DNA from: an uncultured Bacteroidaceae bacterium
GTDB taxonomy: Bacteria; Bacteroidota; Bacteroidia; Bacteroidales; Bacteroidaceae
Length of the DNA stretch: 32,596 nucleotides
Assembly: GCA_905235565.1 (NCBI GenBank)
Contig: CAJOLR010000021.1
Coordinates: 1 to 32,596, forward strand
Direction of reading: 5' to 3'
A model generated the notes under the pieces. That model had not been told where the DNA came from. It saw only the letters and a program-made list of their open reading frames with translations, and ran no database searches. The number at the start of each line of letters is the position of its first letter. Within the stretch, counting starts at the first letter, position 1. The translations under genes and the position numbers were made by a program. Below, in pieces: positions 11,145-18,037 of the stretch.

Positions 11145-11699
11145 ATGAGAAAACTATCAAGTATTTTCGCTGTTCTGGCACTATTCGTGCTGACGGCTTC
11201 ATGCGGTGTCCTTGGAGGAGGCAATGCAAATGGTTCTGTAAACGGACAGGCATCGGGTGCAGCCCTTAAGAGTCTCTACTCACAGTACAAGACCGATGGC
11301 AGGGTGGATCTTACCAATCTGAACAACATTATCAGTATGGCTCAGCTTGTCAACGGCATTCAGGGACTTAAGAACGTTGAAGAGAAGAGTAAGTTCTACG
11401 GTGATTTTGCGGCAGGACTTATCCTTGGCTCCAATAATCTTGTAACCCAGCAGACTTCAAAGCCTGTAACGGGAACTCTTCAGACTCTTGTAAACGGAAC
11501 AGACCTTACAGCCATAGCAGCCGCCGGCCTTGCCGCAGCAGCCCAGAGCCAGCCGGCTCAGCAGACACAGCAGGCTGCTGCTACTTCCGGCAGCAATGTA
11601 GCCAATACCGTGGCAGCAATATCTGAGACCACAGCAGGCGTTTCTAACACCCTGTCATCACTGGCTACCATATTCAGCCTGTTCGGCGGCAATCAATAA
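11145..11699 (+). CDS. Small predicted lipoprotein, Ala/Gln-rich C-terminus
   Basis: I do not recognise the family. The 184-residue product has a lipoprotein signal with lipobox LTASC (Cys20). The residues after Cys20 (GVLGGGNANG) lack the acidic or Lys-rich surface-export signal known from Bacteroidetes, so it probably faces the periplasm. The middle (residues 45-110) looks ordered and helical (DLTNLNNIISMAQLVNGIQG). Residues 124-158 are dominated by Ala, Gln, Ser and Thr, and the end is a Leu/Ser-rich amphipathic stretch. It starts 24 bases after the GH97 gene and is the last gene before the terminator at 11721. Confidence 0.75.
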   Translation: MRKLSSIFAVLALFVLTASCGVLGGGNANGSVNGQASGAALKSLYSQYKTDGRVDLTNLNNIISMAQLVNGIQGLKNVEEKSKFYGDFAAGLILGSNNLVTQQTSKPVTGTLQTLVNGTDLTAIAAAGLAAAAQSQPAQQTQQAAATSGSNVANTVAAISETTAGVSNTLSSLATIFSLFGGNQ

Positions 11700-11720
11700 C
11701 CGCTTTCCGGTATCAAAGAA

Positions 11721-11760
11721 AAGTAATAGCGCTGTCGCTGGCAGCGCTATTACTTTTTTT
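11721..11760 (+). terminator. Rho-independent terminator after the GH97/lipoprotein unit
   Basis: A perfect 14-base-pair stem (11721-11734 with 11742-11755), loop TCGCTGG, running into a T-tract to 11760. It ends three bases before the lysS -7 box, so termination and re-initiation are closely packed. Confidence 0.92.
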
Positions 11761-11762
11761 AC

Positions 11763-11770
11763 TACCTTTG
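11763..11770 (+). promoter_or_regulatory. -7 box (TACCTTTG) for lysS operon
   Basis: TAnnTTTG match directly after the terminator T-tract, giving a predicted leader of about 25 bases to the ATG at 11799. The -33 position falls within the terminator stem, where I see no clear TTG. Confidence 0.6.
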
Positions 11771-11798
11771 CAAATTGTAAATAATTCATTGAAAAATA

Positions 11799-13310
11799 AT
11801 GGAATTAAGCGATCAGGAACAATTCAGGAGAGAGAGTCTTAAGGAGTTGCGTGCCATGGGTATAGATCCATATCCGGCAGCAATGTATCCCACAAACGCT
11901 TTTGCCGCCGAGATAAAAGAGAACTTCAGGGATGATGAGGCTGAGCCCCGTCAGGTCTGCATTGCCGGCCGAATGATGAGCCGCCGTATCATGGGTAAGG
12001 CTTCTTTCATAGAGCTAATGGATTCAACGGGCCGAATCCAGGTCTACATAACCCGCGATGACATATGTCCCGATGAGGAGGACAAGGAGATGTACAATAA
12101 GGTATTCAAGAAACTTCTTGACATCGGTGATTTCATTGGAATAGAAGGTTTTGTGTTCCGCACCCAGATGGGTGAGATAACAATCCATGCCAGGAAACTC
12201 ACTGTCCTGTCCAAGTCATTGCGTCCGCTGCCTATCGTAAAGTACAAGGACGGTGTGGCATACGATAAGTTCGATGACCCCGACCTGCGTTACCGTATGC
12301 GCTATGTCGATCTGGTGGTCAATGAGGGAGTCAAGGAGACATTCCTGAAGCGTACCAAGGTTATCCGCACCCTGCGTTCAGTTCTGGACAATGCCGGTTA
12401 CACCGAGGTTGAGACTCCTATACTTCAGTCAATCCCCGGAGGTGCAAGCGCGCGTCCGTTTATCACACATCACAACACCCTGGATATAGACCTATACTGC
12501 CGTATCGCAACGGAGTTGTATCTGAAGCGTCTTATAGTTGGCGGCTTTGAGGGCGTATATGAGATAGGCAAGAACTTCCGTAACGAGGGCATGGACCGCA
12601 CCCACAATCCCGAGTTCACCTGCATGGAGCTCTATGTGGCTTACAAGGATTACAACTGGATGATGGACTTTACCGAGAAACTCCTGGAGAAGATTGCTTT
12701 GGAGACCAACGGCACCACCAAAGTGATGGTGGGTGGCAATGAGGTTGATTTCAAGGCTCCATATCGCCGTCTGCCTATTCTGGATGCCATTAAGGAGAAG
12801 ACAGGGTATGACCTGAACGGAATGAGTGAGGACCAGATGCGTGAGGTGGCAAAGAAATGCGGGGTGGAAGTTACTCCTTCCATGGGAAAGGGTAAACTTA
12901 TCGACGAGATATTCGGCGAGACCTGCGAGGGTACTTTCATACAGCCCACATTCATCACTGACTATCCGGTAGAGATGTCACCCCTTACCAAGATGCACCG
13001 CAGCAAGCCCGGTCTTACCGAGCGTTTCGAGCTGATGGTCAACGGTAAGGAACTGGCCAACGCATACAGCGAGCTGAACGATCCGATAGATCAGTATGAA
13101 AGGTTCCAGGACCAGCTGCGTCTGAGCCAGAAGGGTGATGACGAGGCTATGTTCATCGATCAGGATTTTGTACGCGCCCTGGAGTACGGCATGCCTCCCA
13201 CAAGCGGCATAGGCATAGGCATAGACCGTCTGGTTATGCTTATGACCGGTCAGCAGGCTATCCAGGAGGTGCTTTTCTTCCCGCAGATGAAACCTGAGAG
13301 CAAGGATTAA
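11799..13310 (+). CDS. lysS: Lysine--tRNA ligase, class II
   Basis: Charges tRNA-Lys with lysine. The 503-residue product has an N-terminal OB-fold anticodon-binding domain (about residues 50-160: [18 protein letters not shown]) and a class II catalytic core. The core carries motif 1 ([12 protein letters not shown]), motif 2 ([20 protein letters not shown]) and motif 3 ([12 protein letters not shown]). The length equals the E. coli enzyme, ending soon after motif 3. From memory some Bacteroides LysS proteins carry a C-terminal extension; this one does not. gpsA follows after 13 bases. The lysS-gpsA-pgi order is common in Bacteroides. Confidence 0.97.
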   Translation: MELSDQEQFRRESLKELRAMGIDPYPAAMYPTNAFAAEIKENFRDDEAEPRQVCIAGRMMSRRIMGKASFIELMDSTGRIQVYITRDDICPDEEDKEMYNKVFKKLLDIGDFIGIEGFVFRTQMGEITIHARKLTVLSKSLRPLPIVKYKDGVAYDKFDDPDLRYRMRYVDLVVNEGVKETFLKRTKVIRTLRSVLDNAGYTEVETPILQSIPGGASARPFITHHNTLDIDLYCRIATELYLKRLIVGGFEGVYEIGKNFRNEGMDRTHNPEFTCMELYVAYKDYNWMMDFTEKLLEKIALETNGTTKVMVGGNEVDFKAPYRRLPILDAIKEKTGYDLNGMSEDQMREVAKKCGVEVTPSMGKGKLIDEIFGETCEGTFIQPTFITDYPVEMSPLTKMHRSKPGLTERFELMVNGKELANAYSELNDPIDQYERFQDQLRLSQKGDDEAMFIDQDFVRALEYGMPPTSGIGIGIDRLVMLMTGQQAIQEVLFFPQMKPESKD

Positions 13311-13323
13311 AACATTAAGTGTT

Positions 13324-14325
13324 ATGGCAATTCCACAGGGAAAACTGGCAATTATGGGTGGCGGCAGCTGGGCAACGGCCATTGCCAAGATACTGCTGTC
13401 AACTGAGGATTCCATAAACTGGTACATCCGCCGCGATGACCGTATTGCCGATTTCAAACGGTTGGGCCACAATCCTGCGTATCTTACAAGTGTGCAGTTT
13501 GATGTGAACCGCATAAACTTTTCATCTGATATAAACCAGATTGTTGAGGACTCTGAGGTGCTTGTGTTCGTCACTCCGTCACCTTATTTCAAGTCTCACA
13601 TGAAGAAACTGAAGGTCAGGCTCCGTGACAAGTTTGTGGTTTCGGCCATTAAAGGTATCGTGCCTGACGACAACCTGCTCATGTCTGACTATTTCCACCG
13701 TTATTACGGTGTCCCGGAGGAGAACATTTCGGTGGTGGCTGGGCCGTGCCATGCCGAGGAGGTGGCTTTGGAGCGTCTTTCATACCTCACTGTAGGATGC
13801 AAGGAGCAGGAGAATGCTCAGGATATAGCACGTAAGCTTACAAACTCATACGTAAAGACATCGGTTTCGGAGGATGTGGCAGGAATAGAGTTCAGCTCAG
13901 TTCTCAAGAACGTTTATGCCATTGCCGCCGGAATCTGCAGCGGTCTCAAGTACGGTGACAACTTCCAGGCTGTGCTTATGTCCAACGCCATACAGGAGAT
14001 GAACAGTTTCCTGGCTACGGCCCGTCCGATGCCAAACCGTGCCGTCAATGATTCGGTATATCTCGGCGACCTGCTTGTTACCGGTTACTCGAATTTCAGC
14101 CGCAACCGCGTTTTCGGCACCATGATAGGAAAGGGATACTCAGTCAAGGCTGCCCAGCTTGAGATGGAGATGATAGCCGAGGGTTACTACGGAACCAAGT
14201 GCATGAAGGAGATAAATGAGCATTACCGTGTTAATATGCCCATCCTTGATGCCATCTACAATATTCTTTATGAACATATATCGCCGGTAATAGAGATAAA
14301 GCTCCTTACCGACTCATTCAAATGA
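13324..14325 (+). CDS. gpsA: Glycerol-3-phosphate dehydrogenase [NAD(P)+]
   Basis: Reduces dihydroxyacetone phosphate to sn-glycerol 3-phosphate, the backbone for phospholipids. The 333-residue product has the Rossmann loop GGGSWATAIAKIL at residues 12-24, the second loop VFVTPSPYF, the catalytic Lys region SAIKGI, GPCHAEEVA, and the helical C-terminal domain opening with SSVLKNVYAIAAGI. All key elements are present. Six bases separate it from pgi. Supplying lipid backbone next to the glycolytic pgi fits a carbon-branching role. Confidence 0.96.
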   Translation: MAIPQGKLAIMGGGSWATAIAKILLSTEDSINWYIRRDDRIADFKRLGHNPAYLTSVQFDVNRINFSSDINQIVEDSEVLVFVTPSPYFKSHMKKLKVRLRDKFVVSAIKGIVPDDNLLMSDYFHRYYGVPEENISVVAGPCHAEEVALERLSYLTVGCKEQENAQDIARKLTNSYVKTSVSEDVAGIEFSSVLKNVYAIAAGICSGLKYGDNFQAVLMSNAIQEMNSFLATARPMPNRAVNDSVYLGDLLVTGYSNFSRNRVFGTMIGKGYSVKAAQLEMEMIAEGYYGTKCMKEINEHYRVNMPILDAIYNILYEHISPVIEIKLLTDSFK

Positions 14326-14331
14326 GGGACT

Positions 14332-15675
14332 ATGATACGGATTGATATTTCACAGATTCGGAATTTTATTCCGGCGGACGGAGTAAAGGTTCTTGAACCG
14401 GAGGTTAAGAATGCAATCGCCGCACTTGAGAAAGGTAACGGTGCCGGTAATGACTTTATTGGCTGGATGAATCTTGCATCCGGTATGGACAAAGGGCTTC
14501 TGGATTCGATCGAGGATACCGCCCGCGTGATAAGAGAGAAGTGTGAAGTTGTTGTTGTGGCCGGAATAGGTGGAAGCTACCTGGGCTCCCGTGCCGTCAT
14601 CGAGGCGTTGAGCAACAGCTTCTGCCAATCCGTTAATGACGGCAGGAATCCTCAGGTACTATTTGCCGGTCACAATATCAGCGAAGACTATCTTTTTGAA
14701 CTTACTGAGTACCTTAAGGGTAAGAAGTTCGGAATAATAAACATCTCGAAGTCCGGTACTACTACAGAGACCGCTCTGGCATTCAGACTGCTCAAGAAAC
14801 AGTGTGAGCAGCAGTTGGGAAAGGAGACAGCCCGTAAGGTCATCGTAGCCATAACCGATGCCAAACGTGGTGCCGCCCGAGTATGCGCCGATAAGGAGGG
14901 TTATCGCAGTTTCATCATTCCAGACAATGTAGGAGGCCGCTTTTCGGTACTTACTCCTGTAGGCCTGCTCCCGATTGCCATTGCAGGTTTCGATATCCGT
15001 CAGCTTGTCAAGGGCGCAGCCGATATGGAACTACGCACCGGATCGGGTGTTCCTTTTGAGGATAATCCGTCGGCTGTATACGCATCGGCACGCAACGCCT
15101 TGTACCGCAGTGGCAAGAAGATTGAGATCCTTGTCAATTTCCAGCCCAAGCTTCACTATCTGAGTGAGTGGTGGAAACAGCTTTACGGAGAGTCAGAGGG
15201 TAAGGAGAACAAGGGCATATTCCCTGCATCGGTTGATTTCTCGACAGACCTTCACTCCATGGGACAATGGATACAGGAGGGCGAGCGCACCATATTTGAG
15301 ACTGTCATCTCGGTTGACAAGGTCCAGCACAGTGTCCTGGTTCCTATGGATGAGGAGAATCTGGACGGTCTCAACTTCCTGGCAGGAAAGCATGTTGACG
15401 AGGTCAACAAGATGGCGGAACTGGGTACTCAACTGGCTCACGTAGATGGAGGGGTTCCGAATATCAGGATAACTGTTCCGCAGTTGAATGAATACTGGAT
15501 AGGTCAGCTCCTGTATATGTTTGAGAAGGGTTGCGGAATCAGCGGTTACGTGCTTGGTGTCAATCCTTTCAACCAGCCCGGCGTAGAGGCCTACAAGAAG
15601 AATATGTTCGCGCTTCTGGGTAAGCCCGGATATGAGGAGGAATCAAAGAAGATACTATCCAGAATCAAAGGATAA
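14332..15675 (+). CDS. pgi: Glucose-6-phosphate isomerase
   Basis: Interconverts glucose 6-phosphate and fructose 6-phosphate. At 447 residues it is of the shorter, Gram-positive-like length. Signatures seen are [13 protein letters not shown] near residue 80, the phosphate loop [16 protein letters not shown] near residue 140, [14 protein letters not shown], and the C-terminal [12 protein letters not shown]. It sits between gpsA (6-base gap) and the HAD gene (12-base gap) in one transcript. Confidence 0.97.
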   Translation: MIRIDISQIRNFIPADGVKVLEPEVKNAIAALEKGNGAGNDFIGWMNLASGMDKGLLDSIEDTARVIREKCEVVVVAGIGGSYLGSRAVIEALSNSFCQSVNDGRNPQVLFAGHNISEDYLFELTEYLKGKKFGIINISKSGTTTETALAFRLLKKQCEQQLGKETARKVIVAITDAKRGAARVCADKEGYRSFIIPDNVGGRFSVLTPVGLLPIAIAGFDIRQLVKGAADMELRTGSGVPFEDNPSAVYASARNALYRSGKKIEILVNFQPKLHYLSEWWKQLYGESEGKENKGIFPASVDFSTDLHSMGQWIQEGERTIFETVISVDKVQHSVLVPMDEENLDGLNFLAGKHVDEVNKMAELGTQLAHVDGGVPNIRITVPQLNEYWIGQLLYMFEKGCGISGYVLGVNPFNQPGVEAYKKNMFALLGKPGYEEESKKILSRIKG

Positions 15676-15687
15676 AAATACCAGACA

Positions 15688-16368
15688 ATGTCATTCTCAC
15701 TTCGTGATAAGAACGCCATCCTGTTTGATATGGATGGCGTTTTGTATGATTCCATGCCTAACCACTCCAAGGCGTGGAGCCTGGCTATGGAGAGATACGG
15801 TATGCATATGAGCCCTCATGACGTATACATGAACGAGGGTGCGACAGGGCACGATACAGTAGTCCGTATAAGTCTTAGAGACCGTGGCTTTGAGGCCAGG
15901 CAAAGGGAGATAGATGATATCTACGGGTATAAGGCATCACTTTTCCGTTCCATGCCGGAGGCTTGTGTCATGCCCGGGGCGCAGGATGTGTTCCGCAAGG
16001 CAGCTGCCGCCGGACTTAAAATCCTGATAGTGACCGGTTCCGGCCAGAAAAACCTGATTGAGCGGGTCCAGAAGGATTTTGAAGGATTCATTACCCGGGA
16101 CCGGATGGTGACAGCCTTTGAGGTGAAGCGCGGCAAACCTTATCCTGACCCCTATCTGAAAGGACTGGAGATAGCTGGTGTGCCTGCAACCGAAGCTGTC
16201 GTAATTGAGAATGCTCCGCTTGGGATACGTGCTGCGGTGGCAGCCGGAATAGATACCATAGCGGTCAATACCGGTCCGCTTGAGGATGAAATCCTGCTGG
16301 CCGAACATCCTGTCCTGCTGATGCATTCAATGCAGGAACTGGCCGACAGGCTGGAGACTTTACTATGA
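15688..16368 (+). CDS. HAD-family hydrolase, beta-phosphoglucomutase-like
   Basis: Cytoplasmic phosphatase or phosphomutase of the haloacid dehalogenase superfamily, 226 residues. Motif I is FDMDGVLYDSMP (Asp14 nucleophile, Asp16), motif II VTGSGQ, motif III Lys in KRGKPYPDPYL, and motif IV VIENAPLGIRAA, where Glu-Asn replaces the more usual Glu-Asp. The helical cap between residues 20 and 85 is of the C1 type found in sugar-phosphate phosphatases and beta-phosphoglucomutase. Being last in the lysS-gpsA-pgi run suggests a sugar-phosphate substrate, but this is inference. Its TGA ends at 16368 and the convergent aroC stop begins at 16369. Confidence 0.88.
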   Translation: MSFSLRDKNAILFDMDGVLYDSMPNHSKAWSLAMERYGMHMSPHDVYMNEGATGHDTVVRISLRDRGFEARQREIDDIYGYKASLFRSMPEACVMPGAQDVFRKAAAAGLKILIVTGSGQKNLIERVQKDFEGFITRDRMVTAFEVKRGKPYPDPYLKGLEIAGVPATEAVVIENAPLGIRAAVAAGIDTIAVNTGPLEDEILLAEHPVLLMHSMQELADRLETLL

Positions 16369-17442
16369 TTATTTTCCTGAAGTAAGCCACTGGTCCAACA
16401 GAACCAGTGCGGTGAGAGACTCCACTACAGGCACCGCCCTTGGGACTACACACGGGTCATGACGGCCTTTTGCAGTCATGACAGTCTCCTGTCCGTCACG
16501 GGTAACGGTAAACTGCTGGCGTCCTATGGTCGGAGTAGGTTTGAATGCCACCCGGAACCTTATTGGCTGGCCGTTGCTGATGCCTCCCTGGATACCTCCG
16601 CTGTGATTGGTTGCTACGGTTATTCTGCCGTCATCCATACGGAACGAATCATTATGCTGGGATCCAAGCTGTGATGCTGACATGAATCCGTCTCCGTATT
16701 CAAAGCCCTTGGCTGCATTGATGCCAAGCATCGCACCGGCAAGTGAAGCCTCGAGTTTGTCAAAGACAGGATTGCCTATTCCAGCAGGAACGCCTGTGAC
16801 AATGCAGGTTACACACCCTCCGGTGGAATCCTGTTCCTCCCGTAACCCATGGATATAATCCTCCATCCTGGCTGCAAGCTCCGGGTCCGGACATCTTACG
16901 GAATTGCTCTCGGCCATGGCCGATGTATAGTACATGTCATTGGCAGGGTCTGTGGAGTAGGGACCTATCTGTGATGTGAAGGCTCTGATCTCCATTTCCG
17001 GCAACAGTTTGCGGAAAGCCAGTAGCGCCAATGCTCCGGCTACGCAGATGGGCGCGGTCACGCGGGCCGATGAACGGCCTCCGCCACGCCAGTCACGCAA
17101 TCCGTAACGCTGTTCCCACGAATAATCTGCGTGTGACGGACGGAACAGGTCCTTGAGCTCATCATAGTCGGATGAGTGCTGGTCGGTATTCCTTATGATG
17201 AATGCGATGGGCGCTCCCGTGGATACACCGTCCAGCAGTCCTGACAGGAACTCCACTTCATCCTTTTCCTGGCGTCCGGTGGTGACAGTGCTCTGTCCGG
17301 GACGGCGGCGCTGCATGCATTGGCGTACGAAATCATAGTCAATGGCTATTCCTGAAGGAAACCCGTCCAGTACGCCACCGATGGCAGGACCGTGGCTCTC
17401 GCCGAATGTGGTCAGGGAAAGCAGCTTACCCAGAGTGTTCAT
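16369..17442 (-). CDS. aroC: Chorismate synthase
   Basis: Converts 5-enolpyruvylshikimate 3-phosphate to chorismate with reduced FMN, the last step of the shikimate pathway. The 357-residue product shows the family signatures: TFGESHGPAIGGVLDGFPSG at the start, RRRPGQ, the FMN-binding region RPSHADYSWEQRYGLRDWRG followed by GGRSSARVTA, and the C-terminal GRHDPCVVPRAVPV. It starts 6 bases after the slyD stop and ends the minus-strand operon. No terminator stem is visible, because the opposing HAD gene begins without any gap. Confidence 0.97.
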   Translation of the reverse strand: MNTLGKLLSLTTFGESHGPAIGGVLDGFPSGIAIDYDFVRQCMQRRRPGQSTVTTGRQEKDEVEFLSGLLDGVSTGAPIAFIIRNTDQHSSDYDELKDLFRPSHADYSWEQRYGLRDWRGGGRSSARVTAPICVAGALALLAFRKLLPEMEIRAFTSQIGPYSTDPANDMYYTSAMAESNSVRCPDPELAARMEDYIHGLREEQDSTGGCVTCIVTGVPAGIGNPVFDKLEASLAGAMLGINAAKGFEYGDGFMSASQLGSQHNDSFRMDDGRITVATNHSGGIQGGISNGQPIRFRVAFKPTPTIGRQQFTVTRDGQETVMTAKGRHDPCVVPRAVPVVESLTALVLLDQWLTSGK

Positions 17443-17448
17443 ACCGGT

Positions 17449-18003
17449 TTATTTATTGCAGTCGGCACATTCACCCTCACAGTTGCAGTCTCCGTTGCTG
17501 CAACCTCCGCCGCAGCCCTTGCATTTTGGGTGCAGAACTGCATCTATTTCTTCCTGGGTGGCGGGACGTGATTCCAGGATAACACCTTTGAATGTCAGGT
17601 CTTCGCCTGCCAAAGGGTGGTTAAGGTCTACCGTGACCTTATCATCCGTGATATTGGTGACGGTGGCGTTGAATGTCTGCTGACCGTCGCTGAGAGGGAT
17701 TATTGCTCCCACTTTTACGTGTTCGTCATCAAAAACTCCGTCCCGCAGGAATATTCCTTTATCCAGTTCCAGGACATTCTCTTTCTCATACTGACCGTAA
17801 GCCTGATCGGCTGGTACCTCAAACTCAAAGCTGTCGCCTGGATTCAGTGAACCGACGTTGCTTTCAAACAGGTCAAGTGCATAACCTATGCCGGTAATGA
17901 ACCTGAACGGACGTTCACGGGTGGCACTCTCATACTTATACAACTTGCCGTCTGCGTCTTTAAGCATCAGGTCATAGGTAAGGCTTACGTATTTCTTCTC
18001 CAT
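17449..18003 (-). CDS. slyD: FKBP-type peptidyl-prolyl isomerase, SlyD-like
   Basis: Cytoplasmic prolyl isomerase and chaperone of the SlyD branch. The 184-residue product starts MEKKYVSLTYDLML. The FKBP fold surrounds an insert-in-flap chaperone domain: FITGIGYALDLFESNVGSLN, then VPADQAYGQY, then VDLNHPLAGEDLTFKGVIL. The last 27 residues contain seven Cys plus a His (HPKCKGCGGGC...), a metal-binding tail like that used by E. coli SlyD to bind nickel. The ATG at 18003 fits the fold; a longer frame to 18087 would overlap the upstream gene and lacks homology. It lies 34 bases after the Lnb-like gene, with a weak TACCTTCG box between them. Confidence 0.93.
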   Translation of the reverse strand: MEKKYVSLTYDLMLKDADGKLYKYESATRERPFRFITGIGYALDLFESNVGSLNPGDSFEFEVPADQAYGQYEKENVLELDKGIFLRDGVFDDEHVKVGAIIPLSDGQQTFNATVTNITDDKVTVDLNHPLAGEDLTFKGVILESRPATQEEIDAVLHPKCKGCGGGCSNGDCNCEGECADCNK

Positions 18004-18021
18004 AATTCTCGAAAATTTCTG

Positions 18022-18029
18022 CGAAGGTA
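18022..18029 (-). promoter_or_regulatory. Possible internal -7 box (TACCTTCG) before slyD
   Basis: One mismatch from TAnnTTTG, in the 34-base gap between the Lnb-like gene and slyD, about 15 bases from the slyD start after allowing for the usual offset. It would let slyD-aroC be made without the large upstream gene. Confidence 0.35.
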
Positions 18030-18037
18030 GTAAAAAT

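Noticed and set aside
15688..16368. Naming the HAD protein as beta-phosphoglucomutase (pgmB)
   Set aside because: The fold and pgi neighbourhood fit, but motif IV and cap residues do not decide between phosphatase and mutase, so no gene symbol was given.
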